Shown here: positions 58,851-64,000 of the stretch, in pieces
Numbering within the stretch: position 1 is the first letter of the stretch
Layout of the letters: every line of letters starts with the position of its first letter
Assembly (NCBI RefSeq): GCF_051014685.1
Contig: NW_027478865.1
Location: forward strand, 1-64,000
DNA: 64,000 bases
Origin: Ptiloglossa arizonensis
Lineage: Eukaryota > Arthropoda > Insecta > Hymenoptera > Colletidae
Direction: 5' to 3'
Program-made: the position numbers and the translations under genes
Notes under the pieces: generated by a model
Told to the model about the DNA's origin: nothing
Databases searched by the model: none
Seen by the model: the letters and a program-made list of their open reading frames with translations, nothing else

Positions 58851-61800
58851 TTTCGCAAGTCTGATTCTCGAAACCACTAACTGGAATCGCCGAGGGGAAA
58901 AGTACACACACCATTGTAATCGGGCGAGTTTCTACTTTCAGATGCAACAGGAATTTCTCGAGTTCGTCAATCCGTTCGCGAGATATGGGAGTTTGAAGTT
59001 AAGCAATGTTTGAGAAACCATCAAAATTTTCGCAAGTCTGATACACGAAACCAATAACTGGAATGACCTCGGGGAAAAGTACGCACACCACTGTAATCGG
59101 GCCAGTTTCTACTTTCAGATGCAACGGGAATTTCTCGAGTTCGTCAATCCTTTCGCGTGATATGGGAGTTTGAAGTTATGGAATAGTTGAGAAACCATCA
59201 AAATTTTCGCAAGTCTGATACTCGTAACCAATAACTGGAATGGCCTAGGGGAAAAGTACAAACACCATTGTAATCGGGCGAGTTTCTGCTTTCAGATGCA
59301 ACAGGAATTTCTCGAGTTCGTCAATCCTTTCGCGAGATATGGGAGTTTGAAGTTAAGGAATAGTTGAGAAACCATCAAAATTTTCGCAAGTCTGACACTC
59401 GTAACCAATAACTACCACGGCCTAGGGCAAAAATACACAAGCCATTGTAATCGGGCGAATTTCTACTTTCAGATGCAGCGGGAATTTCACGAGTTCGTCA
59501 ATCCGTTCGCGAGATATGGGCGTTTGAAGTTAAGCAATGGGTGAGAAACCATCAAAATTTTCACAAGTCTGATACTCGAAACCAATAACTGGAATGACCT
59601 CGGGAAAGAGTACACACACCATTGTAATCGGGCGGTTTCTACTTTCAGATGCAACGGGAATTTCTCGAGTTCGTCAATCCTTTCGCGAGATATGGGAGTT
59701 TGAAGTTAAGGAATAGTTGAGGACCCATCATAATTTTCGCAAGTCTGATACTCGTAACCATTAACTACTATGGCCTAGGGCAAAAATACAAAAGCCATTG
59801 TAATCGCGCGACATTCTACTTTCAGATGCAACGCGAATTTCTCGAGTTCGTCAATCCGTTCGCGAGATATGGGAGTTTGAAGTTAAGGAATGGTTGAGAA
59901 ACCATCAAAATTTTCGCTGGTCTGATACTCGAAACCAATAACTGGAATGGCCTAGGGGAAAAGTACAAACACCATTGTAATCGGGCGAGATTCTACTTTC
60001 AGATGCAACGGGAATTTCTCGAGTCCGTCAATTCTTTCGCGAGATATGGGAGTTTGAAGTTAAGGAATAGTTGAGAGACCATCAAAATTTTCGCAAGTCT
60101 GATACTCGAAACCAATAACTGGAATGGCCAAGGGTAATAGTGCACACACCATTATAATCGGGCGAGTTTCCACTTTCAGATGCAACAGGAATTTCTCGAG
60201 TTCGTCAATCCGTTAGCGAGATATGGGAGCTTGAAGTTAAGGAATGGTTGAGAAACCATCAAAATTTTCGCAAGTCTCATACTCGAAACCAATAACTGGA
60301 ATGGCCTAGGGGAAAAGTACACACAGCATTGTAATCGGGCGACTTTCTACATTCAGATGCAACGGGAATTTCTCGAGTTCGTCAATCCGTTCGCGAGATA
60401 TGGGAGTTTGAAGTTAAGGAATGGTAGAGAAACCATCAAAATTTTCGCAAGTCTGATACTCGAAACCAATAACTGGAATGGCCTAGGGGAAAAGTACACA
60501 CACCATTGTAATCGGGCGAGTTTCTACTTTTAGATGCAACAGGAATTTCTCCAGTTCGTCAATCCATTCGCGAGATATGGGAGTTCGAAGTTAAGGAATG
60601 GTTGAGAAACCATCAAAATTTTCGCAATTCTGATGCTAGAAACGAGTAACTGGAATGGCCTCGGGGAAAAGTACACACACCATTGTAATCGGGCGAGTTT
60701 CTACTTTCAGTTGCAACAGGAATTTCTCGAGTTCGTCAATCCGTTCGCGAGATATGGGAGTTTGAAGTTAAGGAATGGTAGAGAAACCATCAAAATTTTC
60801 GGAAGTCTGATACTCGAAACCAATAACTACAATGGCCGAGGGGAAAAAGACACATACCGTTGTAATCGGGCGAGTTTCTACTTTCAGATGCAACAGGAAT
60901 TTCTCCAGTTCGTCAATCCATTCGCGAGATATGGGAGTTCGAAGTTAAGGAATGGTTGAGAAACCATCAAAATTTTCGCAATTCTGATGCTAGAAACGAG
61001 TAACTGGAATGGCCTCGGGGAAAAGTACACACACCATTGTAATCGGGCGGGTTTCTACCTTCAGATGCAACAGAAATTTTTCGGATTCGTCAATCCGTTC
61101 GCGAGATATGGGAGTTTTAAGTTGAGGAATGGTAGAGAAACCATCAAAATTTTCGCAAGTCTGATACTCGAAACCAATAACTACAATGGCCGAGGGGAAA
61201 AAGACACATACCGTTGTAATCGGGCAAGTTTCTACTTTCAGTTGCAACAGGAATTTCTCGAGTTCGTCAATCCGTTCGCGAGATATGGGAGTTTGAAGTT
61301 AAGGAATGGTAGAGAAACCATCAAAATTTTCGCAAGTCTGATACTCGAAACCAATAACTACAATGGCCTAGGGGAAAAATACACACACCATTGTAATCGG
61401 GCGAGTTTCTATTTTCAGTTGCAACAGGAATTTCTCGAGTTCGTCAATCCGTTCGCGAGATATGGGAGTTTGAAGTTAAGGAATGGTTGAGAAACCATCA
61501 AAATTTTCGCTGGTCTGATACTCGAAACCAATAACTACAATGGCCTAGGAGAAAAATACACACACCGTTGTAATCGGGAGAGTTTCTACTTTCAGATGCA
61601 ACAGGAATTTTTCGGATTCGTCAATCCGTTCGCGAAATATCGGAGTTTGGATTTAAGGGATGGTTGAGAAACCACCAAAATTTTCGCAAGTCTGATACTC
61701 GAAACGAATAACTGGAATGGCCTAGGGGAAAAGTACACGCACCATTGTAATCGGGCGAGTTTCTACTTTCAGATGCAACAGGAATTTCTCCAGTTCGTCA

Positions 61801-63195
61801 ATCCGTTCGCGAGATATGGGCGTTTGAAGTTAAGGAATGGTTGAGAAACCATCAAAATTTTCGCTGGTCTGATTCTCGAAACCACTAACTGGAATCGCCG
61901 AGGGGAAAAGTACACACACCATTGTAATCGGGCGAGTTTCTACTTTCAGATGCAACAGGAATTTCTCGAGTTCGTCAATCCGTTCGCAAGATATGGGAGT
62001 TTGAAGTTAAGCAATGTTTGAGAAACCATCAAAATTTTCGCAAGTCTGATACACGAAACCAATAACTGGAATGACCTCGGGGAAAAGTACGCACACCACT
62101 GTAATCGGGCCAGTTTCTACTTTCAGATGCAACGGGAATTTCTCGAGTTCGTCAATCCTTTCGCGTGATATGGGAGTTTGAAGTTATGGAATAGTTGAGA
62201 AACCATCAAAATTTTCGCAAGTCTGATACTCGTAATCAATAACTGGAATGGCCTAGGGGAAAAGTACACACACCATTGTAATCGGGAGAGATTCTGCTTT
62301 CAGATGAAACAGGAATTTCTCGAGTTCGTCAATCCGTTCGCGAGATATGGGAGTTTGAAGTTAAGGAATGGTTGAGAAACCATCAAAATTTTCGCTGGTC
62401 TGATACTCGAAACCAATAACTGGAATGGCCTAGGGGAAAAGTACAAACACCACTGTAATCGGGCGAGTTTCTGCTTTCAGATGCAACAGGAATTTCTCGA
62501 GTTCGTCAATCCTTTCGCGAGATATGGGAGTTTGAAGTTAAGGAATAGTTGAGAAACCATCAAAATTTTCGCAAGTCTGACACTCGTAACCAATAACTAC
62601 CACGGCCTAGGGCAAAAATACACAAGCCATTGTAATCGGGCGAATTTCTACTTTCAGATGCAGCGGGAAGTTCACGAGTTCGTCAATCCGTTCGCGAGAT
62701 ATGGGCGTTTGAAGTTAAGCAATGGGTGAGAAACCATCAAAATTTTCACAAGTCTGATACTCGAAACCAATAACTGGAATGACCTCGGGAAAGAGTACAC
62801 ACACCATTGTAATCGGGCGAGTTTCTACTTTCAGATGCAACGGGAATTTCTCGAGTTCGTCAATCCTTTCGCGAGATATGGGAGTTTGAAGTTAAGGAAT
62901 AGTTGTGGACCCATCATAATTTTCGCAAGTCTGATACTCGTAACCATAACTACTATGGCCTAGGGCAAAAATACACAAGCCATTGCAATCGCGCGACATT
63001 CTACTTTCAGATGCAACGCGAATTTCTCGAGTTCGTCAATCCGTTCGCGAGATATGGGAGTTTGAAGTTAAGGAATGGTTGGGAAACCATCAAAATTTTC
63101 GCTGGTCTGATACTCGAAACCAATACCTGGAATGGCCTGGGGGAAAAGTACCCAAACCATTGTAATCGGGCGAGTTTCTACTTTCAGATGCAACG
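58850..63195 (+). repeat. Multi-monomer duplication, offset 3,008 then 3,185 bp
   Basis: About 58,850-59,250 recurs at 61,858-62,258 (17 x 177 - 1), then 59,260-60,010 recurs at 62,445-63,195 (18 x 177 - 1). One extra class A monomer (about 62,270-62,445) separates the two halves of the second copy. Shared rare features: TCTCGAAACCACTAACTGG, GGAATGACCTCGGG, GGGCCAGTTTCTAC, ACCACGGCCTAGG, CACAAGCC, GGGCGTTTGAAGTTAAGC, AATGGGTGAG and ATCGCGCGACATTCTAC. Confidence 0.8.
60551..61030 (+). repeat. Two-monomer duplication, offset 354 bp
   Basis: CCAGTTCGTCAATCCATTCG followed by GGGAGTTCGAAG and a class B unit with ACGAGTAACTGG occurs at 60,551 and 60,905, exactly 2 x 177 apart. It lies in the final stretch that still contains class B units; the last class B-like unit ends near 61,660. 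Confidence 0.7.
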
Positions 63196-64000
63196 GGAAT
63201 TTCTCGAGTTCGTCAATCCTTTCGCGAGATATGGGAGCTTGAAGTTAAGGTACGGTTGAGAAACCATCAAAATTTTCGCAAGTCTGATACTCGAAACCAA
63301 TAACTGGAATGGCCTATGGGAAAAGTACACACACCATTGTAATCGGGCGAGTTTCTACTTTCAGATGCAACGGCAATTTCTCGAGTTCGTCAATCCTTTC
63401 GCGAGATATGGGAGCTTGAAGTTAAGGAATGGTTGAGAAACCATCAAAATTTTCGCAAGTCTGATACTCGAAACCAGTAACTACTATGGCCTAGGGCAAA
63501 AATACACACACCATTGTAATCGGGCGAGATTCTACTTTCAGATGCAATAGGAGTTTCTCGAGTTCGTCAATCCGTTCGCGAAATATGGGAGCTTTACTTT
63601 AAGGAATGGTTGAGGAACCATAAAAATTTTCGCATGTCTGATACTCGAAACAAATAACCGGAATGGCCTAGGGGAAAAGTACACACACCATTGTAATCGG
63701 GCGAGTTTCTACTTTCAGATACAACGGGAATTTTTCCAGTTCGTCAATCCTTTCGCGAGATATGGGAGTTTGAAGTTAAGGAATAGTTCAGAAACCATCA
63801 AAATTTTTGCTATCTGATACTCGAAATCAATAACTACTATGGCCTAGGGCAAAAATACACACACCATTGTAATCGGGCGAGTTTCTACTTTCAGATGCAA
63901 CGAGAATTTCTCGAGTTCGGCAGTGCGTTCGCGAGATATGGGAGTTTGAAGTTAAGGAATGGTTGAGAAACCATCAAAATTTTCGCAAGTCTGATACTCG

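Larger units (their letters stand above)
41300..64000 (+). repeat. 177-bp satellite array, right of the inserted element
   Basis: The same satellite resumes in the same orientation and phase immediately after the mobile element and runs off the right edge in mid-monomer. To about 61.7 kb it mixes two classes. Class A has CGCGAGATATGGGAG and CTGATACTCGAAACC. Class B has CAGAAATTTTTCGGATTCG, CGCGAAAAATCGGAG (or GAAATATCGGAG), GGATTCAAGAGATGG and CTGATGCTAGAAACG. Class A alone fills the last 2.3 kb, many units there carrying GCAACGGGAATTTC and TCAATCCTTTCGCGAG. No gene, RNA gene or second insertion is visible. Confidence 0.97.

Noticed and set aside
1..64000. CENP-B box in the satellite monomer.
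   Set aside because: The conserved ATCGGGCGAG has the CGGG part, but the required TTCG at the correct upstream spacing is absent, and the reverse strand also fails.
1..64000. CRISPR array, because of regular repeats.
   Set aside because: The unit is 177 bp and homologous throughout; there are no short identical repeats separated by unique spacers and no cas genes.

Overview
This window is almost pure satellite DNA. About 63 kb consists of roughly 355 head-to-tail copies of one 177-bp monomer, all in the same orientation, about 41% GC by counting one typical unit. I see no protein-coding gene, tRNA, rRNA or CRISPR array. Such an array is typical of eukaryotic (peri)centromeric or other constitutive heterochromatin. 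The single non-satellite sequence is a 1,011-bp mobile element at 40,289-41,299. Its primer-binding site fits animal tRNA-Trp better than plant tRNA-Trp (tRNA sequences recalled from memory), so an animal host is my best guess; I cannot name the species.

The element is the most interesting object here. It has two identical 252-bp direct terminal repeats, a 4-bp target-site duplication (GATT), a tRNA-Trp-type primer-binding site next to the left repeat, a purine tract near the right repeat, and only 507 bp of interior with no recognisable gene. Each terminal repeat carries a complete type III hammerhead self-cleaving ribozyme just downstream of a TATATATA box. This is the architecture of a retrozyme: a small non-autonomous LTR retrotransposon whose transcript cuts itself at both ribozymes to release a monomer, here predicted at 759 nt, that can be circularised. 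The two ribozyme hairpin loops are perfectly complementary over 11 nt, an unusually long potential kissing interaction or alternative hairpin.

Layout. 1-37.2 kb: satellite of variant class A, containing several multi-monomer duplications (offsets of 1,061, 1,239, 3,891, 5,652 and 6,182 bp) and a mosaic patch at 31.75-33.4 kb. 37.2-61.7 kb: a second diverged class (B) is interspersed with A; the retrozyme sits inside a B monomer at 40.29 kb, and further duplications have offsets of 1,946, 1,062, 707, 531, 2,654 and 3,717 bp. 61.7-64 kb: class A only, including the second copy of a block from 58.85-60 kb. Almost every duplication offset is within a few bases of a whole number of 177-bp monomers, as expected for unequal exchange or conversion in register. 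The 177-bp period equals 59 codons, so open frames recur across monomers by arithmetic; I regard all of them as non-coding.
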